Source: UTCFX2 sp963827155 (GTDB lineage: Bacteria; Chloroflexota; Anaerolineae; Anaerolineales; UBA4823). Taken from it: a stretch of 64,000 nt of DNA. The stretch is taken from assembly GCA_963827155.1 (NCBI GenBank), contig CAWGZV010000002.1, positions 3,038,001-3,102,000 of the forward strand. Direction: 5' to 3'. This document shows, one piece after another, positions 29,122-39,054 of this stretch (the stretch's first letter is position 1; each line of letters starts with the position of its first letter). The translations under genes and the position numbers were made by a program. Below the pieces are notes generated by a model that saw only the letters and a list, made by a program, of their open reading frames with translations, searched no databases and was not told where the DNA came from.

Positions 29122-30642
29122 ATGCCTGTCAAAACCACAAATATTGAACAAAACCGCCTGGATAAAGTCAATCGCCTACGCCTCCAGGGAATCGAACCAT
29201 ACCCACACCGGATTGAGCGAACCCACACCAGCCAACAAGCAATTTCTGCACTCGTCGGAGCCGAAGCAAGCGGGCCGGAACAGGGGGAACATGTAATACT
29301 AGTTGGCAGGATCCGGTCAATGCGCCCGATGGGCAAGATCACTTTCGCCCATATCGAGGACGGATACGGGAAACTGCAAATATTCTTGAGAGCGAACGAA
29401 ATTGGGGAAGAACAGATCGAGTTCTTCAACAGGGAATTCGATCTGGGAGATTTCATTCAGGTCAGCGGAGAGATGTTCCGAACTCGCACCGGAGAAGCGA
29501 CGCTGCGAGTGGCGGCTTTCCAGATGATAAGCAAATCGATCACTCCGCTCCCTGCAGCAAAGGACGAGGTGGTGGATGGAGAAGTGGTGCAACATGCAAC
29601 CCTTGCCGAACCGGAGCTTCGTTATCGCCAGCGTTACGCGGATCTTGCGGTGAATTCGGAGGTTCGCAGCATATTTCGGACGCGGGCAGCCGCGATACGG
29701 GCTCTGCGTAAATACCTGGATGATCGTGATTTTCTCGAAGTAGAAACCCCCGTGCTGCAGCCGATATATGGAGGGGCAGCCGCCCGCCCATTTGTCACCT
29801 ATCACAACCAACTCAAACAAGACCTGTACCTGAGGATATCCTTCGAGCTTTACCTCAAAAGGCTGCTGGTTGGCGGTATCGAGCGCGTCTACGAGATCGG
29901 GCGCGACTTTCGCAACGAAGGCGTTGACCGAACCCACAATCCCGAATTCACCCAGCTTGAATTCTATATGGCCTACGCTGATTACCGGTATGTGATGGAA
30001 TTTACTGAACAGATGCTGGCGTATGTCTCCGACCAGGTGCTTGGCACACGCACCTTGACTTACCAGGGGCAGAAGATCGACCTGAACCCACCATGGAAGC
30101 GGATGGAGCTCAGCGAAGGGATTCTCGAGATCACCGGCGTCGATATCAGCATTCACCAGACCGCTGAAAGCCTGGCAGCTGCGATCAGAAGCAAAGGATT
30201 GGAATGCAATCCTAACGCGACGCGCGGGAAGCTGATCGATGGTCTGCTCGGCGATTACTTACAGCCCACCTTGGTTCAGCCCACCTTCCTGTTCAACTAT
30301 CCGAGAGATATTTCCCCACTTGCCAAGAGCCTGCCGGGAATTCCTCAGATCACAGAGCGCTTCGAGGGATACGTCGCCGGGATGGAATTATGCAATGCCT
30401 TCACCGAATTGAACGATCCAATCGACCAGGAGAAGCGCTTCCTCGAGATGGGAGCTGACTATGCCCAAGAGGACGAAGAACGCCACCCCATGGACGAGGA
30501 CTACCTGAGAGCAATGCGCTATGGAATGCCGCCAAACGGTGGATTTGGGATGGGGATCGACCGGCTGGCAATGCTGCTGAGCGACAGCCCAAACATCCGT
30601 GAGGTGATCCTCTTCCCTCACCTTCGCAAAGAAGAAGAATGA
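29122..30642 (+). CDS. lysS: Lysyl-tRNA synthetase, class II
   Basis: 506 residues. An N-terminal OB-fold anticodon-binding domain (VGRIRSMRPMGKITFAHI) is followed by the class II core with motif 2 (FRNEGVDRTHNPEFT) and motif 3 (GFGMGIDRLAMLL). It charges tRNA-Lys. A purine-rich AAGGAAAAG precedes ATG 29122. It lies between the greA terminator and the T-box leader of pheS. Intact and canonical. Confidence 0.95.
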   Translation: MPVKTTNIEQNRLDKVNRLRLQGIEPYPHRIERTHTSQQAISALVGAEASGPEQGEHVILVGRIRSMRPMGKITFAHIEDGYGKLQIFLRANEIGEEQIEFFNREFDLGDFIQVSGEMFRTRTGEATLRVAAFQMISKSITPLPAAKDEVVDGEVVQHATLAEPELRYRQRYADLAVNSEVRSIFRTRAAAIRALRKYLDDRDFLEVETPVLQPIYGGAAARPFVTYHNQLKQDLYLRISFELYLKRLLVGGIERVYEIGRDFRNEGVDRTHNPEFTQLEFYMAYADYRYVMEFTEQMLAYVSDQVLGTRTLTYQGQKIDLNPPWKRMELSEGILEITGVDISIHQTAESLAAAIRSKGLECNPNATRGKLIDGLLGDYLQPTLVQPTFLFNYPRDISPLAKSLPGIPQITERFEGYVAGMELCNAFTELNDPIDQEKRFLEMGADYAQEDEERHPMDEDYLRAMRYGMPPNGGFGMGIDRLAMLLSDSPNIREVILFPHLRKEEE

Positions 30643-30653
30643 GATCATTTATC

Positions 30654-30681
30654 TTGACAGGAATGGGCTTTTGCGGATAAT
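30654..30681 (+). promoter_or_regulatory. Promoter of the T-box-pheST unit
   Basis: A consensus TTGACA (30654-30659), a 16-bp spacer and GATAAT (30676-30681), starting 12 bp after the lysS stop. Transcription would begin near 30688, just ahead of the T-box leader. Confidence 0.75.
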
Positions 30682-30687
30682 AAGAGC

Positions 30688-30998
30688 TATCAAACCAGTC
30701 GAATAAGGCGTTGATGGAAGAAAGTAAGCCGGCGAAAGCTGTCAGGGAGGTGTGGGGCACAGACTGAAACCCCCGCCCGGCGGAAACCAGCTGAAGTTCC
30801 TTTCGGAGCCGCTCCGGTGAACGATCGGTGCCCTATCGGCGAGATCAATTAGTCGGAGACGCAGCCCCAGCGTTAAGGGGGAGCCAATCGTGAAGACTGG
30901 TGTCTTCACCGTTGGAGCTGAGCGGACCGCAATCCAGCGGTCAAAAAGGGTGGTAGCGCGGGTGTTCATCCCGTCCCTTCCGGGGACGGGATTTTTTT
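30688..30998 (+). promoter_or_regulatory. T-box leader (predicted tRNA-Phe sensing) with terminator
   Basis: The conserved antiterminator bulge sequence AGGGTGGTAGCGCG is at 30947-30960. The T-box UGGU would pair with a tRNA 3' end ACCA, matching the discriminator A of tRNA-Phe. An AGTA motif at 30723-30726 and several GC-rich helices form the Stem I region; a TTC at 30797-30799 in CTGAAGTTCC is a plausible specifier. The leader ends in an intrinsic terminator (ATCCCGTCC pairing with GGACGGGAT, then seven T, 30968-30998). Uncharged tRNA-Phe should stabilise the antiterminator and switch on pheST. The Stem I fold and the exact specifier are inferred, not computed. Confidence 0.9.
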
Positions 30999-31060
30999 GT
31001 TCATAAGCTCCCTCCAGCGCACTCATTTCAGTATGGACAGGGAGCAAACAAGGAGGCAAG

Positions 31061-32123
31061 ATGCTCAACGAGCTAGATCAGATCGAGGGAAGGGCTTTGC
31101 GAGAGCTGGAAGTTGCGAGCGACGAAGACGCCCTTCAACAGTGGAAAGTCAATCACCTGGGGCGCAGCTCAACGCTGATGCTGACATTCGATCAGCTTGG
31201 CGGGCTGCCAAAGGACCAGCGCCCGCAGGTCGGCCGCAGGGCAAACGAAGTCAAGCGGACGCTTGAGGCTGCTTATGAGAGGCAAAGCCAGCTCCTTCGC
31301 CAACAAGCCCTGGAGCAAGCGCTCAGCGCCGAGCGACTCGATGTGACCCTGCCAGGCAGGCCAACCGGGCGCGGACGGCTTCATCCTTCCACTCAGACTA
31401 TGCGGTCAATTGCGGCAGTCTTTGCGGAGATGGGATTTCAGATTTACCGCTCGCATGAAGTTGAGTCGGACGAGTTCAATTTTCAACTGCTCAATTTCCC
31501 GCCTAACCACCCGGCGCGCGAAATGCAGGACTCTTTCTATATCAATTCGGGGATAAATCGTGGCGACAATCCGATCTTGATGCGCACACACACCTCTCCG
31601 GGTCAAATCCGCTCGATGCGCGAGATTGCAGCATTGAACCCATCCGACCCACCTCCCATTCGGCTGATCCTGCCTGGGATGTGCTTCCGTTATGAACAGA
31701 TCACTTCTCGATCGGAGATGCAGTTCAACCAGATTGAAGGGCTTGCTGTCGGCAAGCACATTACGTTCGGAGACCTAAAGGGCACGCTCAGCGATTTTGC
31801 CAGGCGCTTTTTCAACCAGCAGGTGCGCTCACGCTTTCGCGCCTCGCATTTCCCATTCACAGAACCAAGCGCCGAAATGGATATCGAATGTTTCGTGTGC
31901 GGCGGCACAGGATGTCCGGTTTGCAAGCGAACAGGCTGGCTTGAGATCCTGGGATGCGGTATGGTGCATCCGATCGTGCTTCATAACGGCGGCTACGATC
32001 CAGCGGTCTACACCGGGTTTGCCTTTGGGATCGGGACCAGAACGGATTGCGATGCTGCGCCACCGAATCGAAGATATCCGCAGCTTCTGGGCGAATGACC
32101 CAAGGTTCCTGCAGCAATTCTGA
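31061..32123 (+). CDS. pheS: Phenylalanyl-tRNA synthetase alpha subunit (frameshift near 32037)
   Basis: About 353 residues after repair. The N-terminal coiled coil (to about residue 90) and the class II core are present: MGFQIYRSHEVESDEFNF, RTHTSPGQIRSM, motif 2 with CFRYE, and the Cys-rich CFVCGGTGCPVC insertion common in bacterial PheS. The first frame ends at 32098; dropping one base in ATCGGGACCAGAACG near 32037 gives the expected motif 3 (FAFGIGPERIAMLRH) and end at 32123. Because pheS is essential, this indel is almost surely a sequence error. AAGGAGG lies just before ATG 31061. Controlled by the T-box upstream; pheT follows. Confidence 0.9.
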
Positions 32124-32196
32124 TATTGCCGCAAATTTATTAGGAAAATATCCTTACTCTTTAAATGGCTGCACTTGTTGAAATGGAGAAAATGAT

Positions 32197-34755
32197 ATGA
32201 AAGTGCCTATCTCCTGGCTGAAAGATTTCGTTGATATCGAACTCCCTATTGAGGAGCTTGCACACCAGATCACCATGGCTGGTTTGGAAGTGGAAGAGAT
32301 CATCTACGTGGGTTTGGCAATGGGTGCAGGAAGGAGACCAGGACATTCGCAGGCCGCCTCCCAACCCGACACGAAAACATCCGGGATTGCCTGGGAACCC
32401 GACAAGATCGTGACAGCAGCGGTGTTAGAAGTGATGCAGCACCCGAACGCTGACCGGTTGGTCCTCTGCAGCCTGGATGACGGCCAGCAGATCCACACCG
32501 TACTCACCGGCGCCCCGAACCTATATCCTTACAAGGGCACTGGACCCCTGCCAAAACCTCTGAAAGTGGCATACGCCCGCGAAGGCGCGGAAATCTATGA
32601 TGGTCACCAACCAGGCCAGACTTTAACCGTATTGAAGCGCGCAAAGATCCGAGGGGTTAACTCCTATTCGATGATTTGCTCGGAGAAGGAGCTGGGGATC
32701 TCGGAAGACCACGAAGGCGTGATCATCCTGGATGACGATGCCCCGGTTGGCATCCCGCTGGTCGAGTATATGGGTGACGCAGTTTTCGAGATTGCCCTCA
32801 CGCCAAATATCGCCCGGAATGCAAATATCCTCGGTGTGGCGCGTGAAATTGCCGCGATCACCGAACAGGTTCTGCACCCACCGACCCTTGATTTCCAGGC
32901 GGAGGGCCTATCGATAACGGGCAAAGTCTCGATTGTGATCAACGAGCCGGAGCTCAATCCGCGCTTTGTGCTCGGCCTTATCCAGGATGTGACCATCCAA
33001 CCCAGCCCCTATTGGGTCCAGCGCCGACTGCGGCTGGCAGGGATGCGCCCGATCAACTGCATTGTTGATGCGACCAACTACACCATGCTGGAGGTCGGCG
33101 AACCCCTGCACGCTTTCGACTATGATGTGCTGGTGGATCGCGCAAGAGGCAGCATTCCGACGATCATCACCCGGCGGGCGGAGCAGGGGGAGCGCCTGAC
33201 AACGCTGGACGGCGTCGAACGCACGCTCGACGACTTCACTGTGCTGGTGTGCGATTCAGCCGGAGCGCTGTCGATTGCCGGTGTGATGGGAGGTCAGGAA
33301 TCGGAAGTTCATGAAAAAACCCGGAACGTTCTGCTCGAAGGCGCAGCCTGGAATTTTATTAATGTCCGGCGGACGGTGAACGCCCAGAAGCTGCCTTCCG
33401 AAGCAGCCTACCGCTTCTCGCGCGGCGTTCATCCAGCAATGGCAAGCCGGGGGGTCAGCCGCGGGCTGGAGATGATGAGGCGCTGGAGCGGCGGTAAGGT
33501 TTGCCAGGGACTTGTGGATAATTACCCGCTTCCGCCTCACGATCCCATGGTGGAAGTCACCCCCGCACAGGTCAAGCGCTGGTTGGGGATCGATCTAAGC
33601 CCTGACGAGATCGGCGAGATCCTCTCCAGGCTGGATTTTAAGATTGAGATAGGCGGAGATGTCGTCCGCTGCTCGACACCCGATCACCGCCTGGATATCG
33701 GGTTGGGGATCATCGGGGTGGCGGATTTGATGGAAGAAATCGCCCGGGTTTATGGTTATGAGCGCATTCCAGAAACGCGCCTGTCTGATGAGCTGCCTCC
33801 TCAAATCGGAAATCCGCGGCTCGATCGCGAACAGAGAATCCAAAATCTGCTGGTGAACCTGGGCTTACAGGAGGTTGTCACCTACCGCATGACCTCTCCA
33901 GAACGCGAAAAACGCCTTTCGCCAGGAAATGGAGGGGCGTCGCTTGAAGGTTATGTTAAGATCGCTAATCCGATCGCGAGCGACCGATTTGTGCTGCGCC
34001 GCAGCCTGCTCTCTAGTGTCCTCGAAGTGATTGAAGCAGCGGCACAACTCAGTGAGCGCACGGCTGTCTTCGAAATTGGGCCTGTGTTCGAGGCTTCCCC
34101 GCAAGGCGACCTTCCGGATGAGCCGCAGCGGCTGGTCATCGCTCTCAGCGGGCGGCGCGAGCTTCCAGCCTGGCAGGGCAGCGATGAAACATTGATGGAC
34201 TTTTTCGATCTGAAAGGCATCTTGACCGGGCTATTTGAAGGTCTTCAGATGGGCGAGGTCAAATACACAGCGGCAGAACACCCCAGCTTTCATCCGGGAA
34301 AATGCGCCGCAATCCATTTGGGGGAGACCATGCTCGGCGTGATGGGAGAGCTGCACCCGCTGGTGCGAGAGAAATTCGAGCTGCCGCCGGCTCCTCTGAT
34401 GGCAGCAGACCTGGACCTGGAGGCAATCCAGGCTAATATCCCGAACCGGCTGATAGCCACACCGACCCCCAGCTATCCACCCGTGCTTGAGGACCTGGCG
34501 CTGATCGTGGATGATTCCGTCCCAGCCGACCGGGTTGAAGCCTTGATCCGGCAAGCCGGCGGCAAAATGCTGAGCTCGCTGAGCCTGTTTGACGTCTACC
34601 GCGGCGAGCAGGTGGGTGAAGGTAAGAAAAGCCTGGCTTACAGCCTGACTTACCAATCCTATGAACGCACGCTCACATCTGATGAAGTGCTTAAGCTTCG
34701 CCAGCGGATCGTGCGCGAGGCAGAAAAAGAGCTCGGCGCAAAGCTGCGAAGCTGA
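32197..34755 (+). CDS. pheT: Phenylalanyl-tRNA synthetase beta subunit
   Basis: 852 residues, full length. In order: N-terminal PheT region (MKVPISWLKDFVDIELP), tRNA-binding EMAP-like OB domain (about 50-165), B3/B4 editing domain (LRLAGMRPINCIVDATNY; AYRFSRGVHP), B5 domain, class II-like core and C-terminal FDX-ACB anticodon domain (FDVYRGEQVGEGKKSLAYSL). It pairs with PheS as an alpha2-beta2 enzyme. It lies 73 bp after repaired pheS, within the T-box transcript. Confidence 0.95.
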   Translation: MKVPISWLKDFVDIELPIEELAHQITMAGLEVEEIIYVGLAMGAGRRPGHSQAASQPDTKTSGIAWEPDKIVTAAVLEVMQHPNADRLVLCSLDDGQQIHTVLTGAPNLYPYKGTGPLPKPLKVAYAREGAEIYDGHQPGQTLTVLKRAKIRGVNSYSMICSEKELGISEDHEGVIILDDDAPVGIPLVEYMGDAVFEIALTPNIARNANILGVAREIAAITEQVLHPPTLDFQAEGLSITGKVSIVINEPELNPRFVLGLIQDVTIQPSPYWVQRRLRLAGMRPINCIVDATNYTMLEVGEPLHAFDYDVLVDRARGSIPTIITRRAEQGERLTTLDGVERTLDDFTVLVCDSAGALSIAGVMGGQESEVHEKTRNVLLEGAAWNFINVRRTVNAQKLPSEAAYRFSRGVHPAMASRGVSRGLEMMRRWSGGKVCQGLVDNYPLPPHDPMVEVTPAQVKRWLGIDLSPDEIGEILSRLDFKIEIGGDVVRCSTPDHRLDIGLGIIGVADLMEEIARVYGYERIPETRLSDELPPQIGNPRLDREQRIQNLLVNLGLQEVVTYRMTSPEREKRLSPGNGGASLEGYVKIANPIASDRFVLRRSLLSSVLEVIEAAAQLSERTAVFEIGPVFEASPQGDLPDEPQRLVIALSGRRELPAWQGSDETLMDFFDLKGILTGLFEGLQMGEVKYTAAEHPSFHPGKCAAIHLGETMLGVMGELHPLVREKFELPPAPLMAADLDLEAIQANIPNRLIATPTPSYPPVLEDLALIVDDSVPADRVEALIRQAGGKMLSSLSLFDVYRGEQVGEGKKSLAYSLTYQSYERTLTSDEVLKLRQRIVREAEKELGAKLRS

Positions 34756-34791
34756 AATTGGCTGGTAGAATTGACCCAAGGAGGAACGTCC

Positions 34792-35202
34792 ATGCAGAAT
34801 CGAACTGGTGGTGTCATCGCAACAATTGTGGCGGTACTGCTGTGCGGCTGCCCGGGTTTGTTCGCATTGTGCTTCGGTGCAATCGCGGCTGGCGCGAGCT
34901 TTATCCCGGGTTCGGAAATCGACATGTTCGGCAGTAATGATCCGCAATCGGCGCTTGTTTCTGGGGTCGGCGCACTCTGTCTTGGCTTGATCTTCGTCCT
35001 GGTCCCAATCGCAGTGGGGTTCTTTACCCTGCGAAAGAAACCGGGCTCCGGGCCGATCGATGTGGCATACGCGGATGCGCCTGCCGGGCCAGTCGGACCG
35101 AGTGAGCCAATCGATGCGGCAAGCACCGATCTTCCGAGCGTCCCTCCGGAAGAGGCGGTGACGAAGCGGATCTCGGAAGAGCGCCTGCCCCCTCCGAATT
35201 AA
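34792..35202 (+). CDS. Small two-span membrane protein, unknown function
   Basis: 136 residues from ATG 34792, which follows AAGGAGGAACGTCC; an upstream in-frame ATG at 34771 would put this ribosome-binding site inside the gene. Two hydrophobic segments (about residues 8-35 and 52-75) flank a short loop, and a hydrophilic Pro/Ala/Ser-rich tail follows. No recognised domain. It lies 36 bp after pheT and may be cotranscribed, without functional implication. Confidence 0.6.
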   Translation: MQNRTGGVIATIVAVLLCGCPGLFALCFGAIAAGASFIPGSEIDMFGSNDPQSALVSGVGALCLGLIFVLVPIAVGFFTLRKKPGSGPIDVAYADAPAGPVGPSEPIDAASTDLPSVPPEEAVTKRISEERLPPPN

Positions 35203-35241
35203 TCCGTCAGCCGCGATTGTTCCAGGGCGAGAGGCGGACGA

Positions 35242-37175
35242 TCATTCTCTGCTTCCCGCCCGGATCCCCTCAACAATCTCTGCCGCGAGGTCGTATCGGC
35301 CAAACTGCGGCATCAAGTAGACCCCAGACGCCCAGGGTTTGATCTGCTCGACAAGCTCAAGGGAGATCTGTACGCCCTCCCAGGGCGCCTGGTCGCCAGC
35401 ACGATGGATGCGCTCCAGGATTTCTTCCGAGATCAGGATGCCAGGTACTTCGTTATTCAAGAAAGCGGCGTGGCGAGGGCTGAAGAGCGGTAGGACGCCG
35501 ACCAGCAGCGGAGCTTTGAGCGCTCCAAAATGGTCGGCGTATTGTTTTAAAATCTTTCGGCGATAGCCGGATTGAATACCGGCTGGGTGAGCAGAAAATC
35601 TACGCCTGCTTCAATCTTACGGCGAAGGTTCTTGATCTCGCGCTGCGGATCAGGCGGGCAAAGGTTGAGCGCCCCTCCGACCAGGAAAGAGGTCGGCTGA
35701 CCAATATCAACCCCGGCGTGATCCAATCCAAGGTTGAAGTTCTGCTTGATCAGTTTGATCAAGCCGGATGGAACCAGATCATAGTTGTCCATCGCTTCGG
35801 GGTAATCGCCGATGGCGGTGGGATCGCCCATCACCACAAAGATGTTGCGAATCCCGAGAGCGTGGGCAGCGAGCAGATCGCCCTGAACTCGCAGCAGACT
35901 GCGGCCGCGGGTGGGAAAGTGCAAGGTGGTATCGACGCCAACTTGCTGCTGGATCAGCTCGCAAACCGCCCATGGGCTCATGCGCATGCGCGCCATGGGG
36001 CTATCTGCGACGTTGATCACATCTGCACCCAATTCCGCTAACAGGCTGGCGCCGGCGAGCAGCTTGTGGGTTGAGAGGCCGCGAGGCGGATCCATCTCGA
36101 CCGCCACGACCAGGCGCCGGGAGGAAAGACGCTGTGCGAAAGGAGAGGTATTCGAGGCAATTTCGGGTTCGGGTTGGGAGTCTCCGGGCATGCTCAGATC
36201 GGTAACCGAAGGAGCGCACCCGCCTGGGAGAGTATCGAGGGCGCTGCGCATCGCAGCGATATGCGGCGGGGTCGTCCCGCAGCAGCCGCCGACCAGGCGC
36301 GCACCGGCTTCGCAGAATGCCAGGGCGTAATCCCCAAAATACTCGGGGTTAGCCGGGTACATAATCCGGCCGCCGACCTGCTCGGGCCAGCCAGCATTTG
36401 GCATGGCAGAGAAGCGCGCCTGAGGCGCCGCAAGGCGCATCTGACGGAGGATGCGCCAGATCTGAGCCGGACCCCCGGAGCAGTTGACCCCAATAAGGTC
36501 GGCGCCGGCTTTATGTAGCATCCTGGCGGCATGAACAGGCGTGTCGCCCAGCACGGTCAGGTCATCACGGGTGTAGGTCAGCGAAGCGACGACCGGTAAA
36601 CTGCATACCTGGCGGGCTGCGGCAAGGGCTTCAAGAATCTCGCCCAGATCGGAGAATGTCTCAAGGATGATGAGATCGGCGCCTGATTCGGCCAGACAGC
36701 CGATCTGCTCGGCAAATGCCTGGCGAACCTGTTCTGGCTGAACGCGACCATATGGCGCCAGCCGCACACCGAGGGGTCCAACGTCCCCGGCAATATAGAA
36801 GCCAAGATCGGCAGATAATGCGGTTCGGCGGCGCTCGATAGGCTCTTTTTCTCGCCCGCTGCTCAGGAATTCAGTCACCGCCCGGCGAGCAAGCTCAACC
36901 GCCTCGAAGTTAATCAACTTGAGCTGGTCTTGGAGCCCATGCTTTGCAAGCTTGAAACGATTTGCGCCAAAGCTGTTGGTCTGGATGACCCGCGAACCAG
37001 CCTCAAGATAGGCATGATGGACGCTCTGGACGAGCTCGGGGCGAGATAAGTTGAAGCTGTCCAGACATGTTTCGACGGACGCCGGGGCTGAAGAGGCTAG
37101 CATGGTGCCCATCGCACCGTCCGAGAGCAGTGGGGCTGGGGAGGCTTCGAGGTCGGCCAGGAATTGGGAGGACAT
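35242..37175 (-). CDS. Bifunctional homocysteine S-methyltransferase / methylenetetrahydrofolate reductase (frameshift near 35563)
   Basis: About 644 residues after repair, the size of YitJ-type fusions. The N-terminal homocysteine methyltransferase domain starts at MSSQFLADLE (ATG 37175) with LLSDGAMGTML, GVNCSGGP and the zinc-binding GGCCGTTP. The C-terminal MetF-like FAD domain follows (VVAVEMDPPRG; FVVMGDPTAIGDYP; FLLTQPVFN). The long frame stops at 35547. Restoring one A in GAAAG continues as KILKQYADHFGAL into the frame that ends at 35242. It links folate one-carbon units to methionine synthesis. The IS element lies 70 bp upstream of its start and may have affected its promoter. Confidence 0.88.
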
Positions 37176-37245
37176 AGGCGAGTATTTTACTCTGTTTTTT
37201 AGCGTCTGGAGCCAAGGATGCCAGGGCATTCGTTTCAAAAAAAAA

Positions 37246-39054
37246 GACTCCCCTGCAAGAACTAAGGTTTGAAAGCCCTATAGCAGTCAAAATGCACGTA
37301 ATGATACAGAATGGTACCTTTCGCAAAATTGATACCAGGAAACTGAGGGTAGACTTTAGCAGCTCAAAGCCAGATAGCGCTGCATTTGTCGCACATTATT
37401 GAGAGCGGCCGATCCGATCATCAGATAAAACATTCGAAACCTGCCTCGCACAGGCAACTTGCCCTTCGGGAAGGGCAGTTTGACCGCTCTAACCGTCGCT
37501 TCAACGGCCGCCCGAGGGTTGTGTTTCGTTTTTTGGAAGAACTTGCTCCGCTCTCGTCGCAAGGAAAGCCTCATTTTTGAAGGCAGGAAATACAAACCAT
37601 AAAACTGCTTCCTCTTTCGAAAGCGGGTTGGGCATTTTCCAGCCTGATGGAAGGAGCAGGTCTCGCAAATGGAGACGGAAAACCGGGCAACATAGCCTTT
37701 CTTCTGGCTACCGACTTCAACCGGTGCCATTTGTCCATTTGGGCAGGTCATTTGAGTGGGTTGACCGCGCTCATCTTGATGAATGGAAAAATGATAAAAA
37801 CTCAGCTTGTCCTGACCTAGTTTCTTCCCGCGGATCCCGGTTTGAAACAAAGCAATCCCTTTATCCGTCAGGGATTGATCTAACTCTGCTCCACCATAGC
37901 CACCATCGGTATAGAGGGTATCCAAATCCGTCCGCTCGGCTAAATTCGGTAAGGCTTGCAACAGGAGTTTTCCATCATCGGTGCTGTTAGGCGCCACCTG
38001 GATCTTAGTGATCAGCTGAAAGGGGTTGTCTGGATCGCAGGTTTCGGCTAGATTAGCCACATAGCCTTGCTTCAACCCGCTGCCGACATCTCGGATGGTG
38101 GCTTCCCAATCGTCCGGGGATTGTAGACTGCAAGCCCCCAACTCTTTCTGGGCTTTGGGGACCACTCCGGCTTTTTCCAAGCGGTAGTGTTCACCAAATA
38201 CCCGTTCGAGGACCTGATATTCTTTACACTGGGCATAATTCGGTTTCAATTCCACCAGCAATTGATGCATGATCAATCCGACCCGTCGAATGTGCTCGGG
38301 AAACTCAGATTGCTTCATCTGATAGACATACCAGCCAGGGTGGCCTCGCATAAAGGGTTGCAACCGTTCGGCATAATGGGCCTGGTCAGCTTCGTTTAGC
38401 ATCCTTGACACTCGTTGGAGCACTTCCACTAGCAATTGCAGACGACCATGCTGGCGGATATTACTGGCAATTTGGGTGCTGTCCACGCGCTGCTTACCAG
38501 TTTTCAACTGAAATTTGGCCAGCTGTTCATCGGTTATCTGCTCGAAGGCCCGCTCCAGCAGGTTGATCCCTTCCTTCTGCATATACTGGCCCAATCGCTG
38601 GCGAAAGTAATATAACGTCCGTAAATCAAACTCGCCTACCCCCAACTCGTGGTATCCCAGGGCGTAACGCACCTGCACATTGTAAAGAAATTCATCATAC
38701 AGCTCCTCATCACTCCAGCCAAACCCGGATTTCAGGAATTCCAGTCCCACCAGCACATTGACCGGAATATTGGGTCGAGAAGGCAGATCCGAATACAGGC
38801 ATGCGAAAGCACTCTCGTCGAGGCGGGAGAATACTTCTCGATAAAAAACGCCTGCCCAGGAGCGCTCCAGGCGTAATAACTGACTTTCTGGTAAATGGGA
38901 AACTTCACTGATTAGAGGTGGTTGTAAATGACGTTTGTTCTTCTTGAACATCGCTCAGACCTTTTTTCCTGGATTGGCCTGATTATATTAAGGAATTGAA
39001 AAACTGAGGAGGGTAATCCAACTATTTCCCTCTGCTCGTTTTTTCAGGGGAGCC
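37246..39054. mobile_element. IS1182-family insertion sequence
   Basis: About 1.8 kb with imperfect terminal inverted repeats: GACTCCCCTGCAAGAAC at the left (from 37246) against the reverse complement of the right end, GGCTCCCCTGAAAAAAC (to 39054); 13 of 17 positions agree. It contains one DDE transposase gene on the minus strand. Both ends are flanked outside by A-runs (nine at 37237-37245, eight after 39054), which may be a target duplication in a poly-A tract or part of the ends. It sits between the methionine-synthesis gene and the NERD-helicase. Confidence 0.8.
37356..38951 (-). CDS. IS1182-family transposase
   Basis: 531 residues. The N-terminal DUF772-type DNA-binding region (RPNIPVNVLVGLEFLKSG; DEELYDEFLYNVQVRYALG) is followed by a DDE catalytic domain (VDSTQIASNI, then LYTDGGYGG) and a Cys-rich stretch (CETCSFHQAGKCPTR) before the C-terminal conserved RAAVEATVR that holds the likely Glu. 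It catalyses movement of the element at 37246-39054. The frame is full length and uninterrupted, so the IS is probably recent or active. Confidence 0.92.
   Translation of the reverse strand: MFKKNKRHLQPPLISEVSHLPESQLLRLERSWAGVFYREVFSRLDESAFACLYSDLPSRPNIPVNVLVGLEFLKSGFGWSDEELYDEFLYNVQVRYALGYHELGVGEFDLRTLYYFRQRLGQYMQKEGINLLERAFEQITDEQLAKFQLKTGKQRVDSTQIASNIRQHGRLQLLVEVLQRVSRMLNEADQAHYAERLQPFMRGHPGWYVYQMKQSEFPEHIRRVGLIMHQLLVELKPNYAQCKEYQVLERVFGEHYRLEKAGVVPKAQKELGACSLQSPDDWEATIRDVGSGLKQGYVANLAETCDPDNPFQLITKIQVAPNSTDDGKLLLQALPNLAERTDLDTLYTDGGYGGAELDQSLTDKGIALFQTGIRGKKLGQDKLSFYHFSIHQDERGQPTQMTCPNGQMAPVEVGSQKKGYVARFSVSICETCSFHQAGKCPTRFRKRKQFYGLYFLPSKMRLSLRRERSKFFQKTKHNPRAAVEATVRAVKLPFPKGKLPVRGRFRMFYLMIGSAALNNVRQMQRYLALSC

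Noticed and set aside
29317..30156. Minus-strand frame of 279 codons opposite lysS
   Set aside because: It is fully covered by the canonical LysRS coding sequence and has no recognisable motif or ribosome-binding site.
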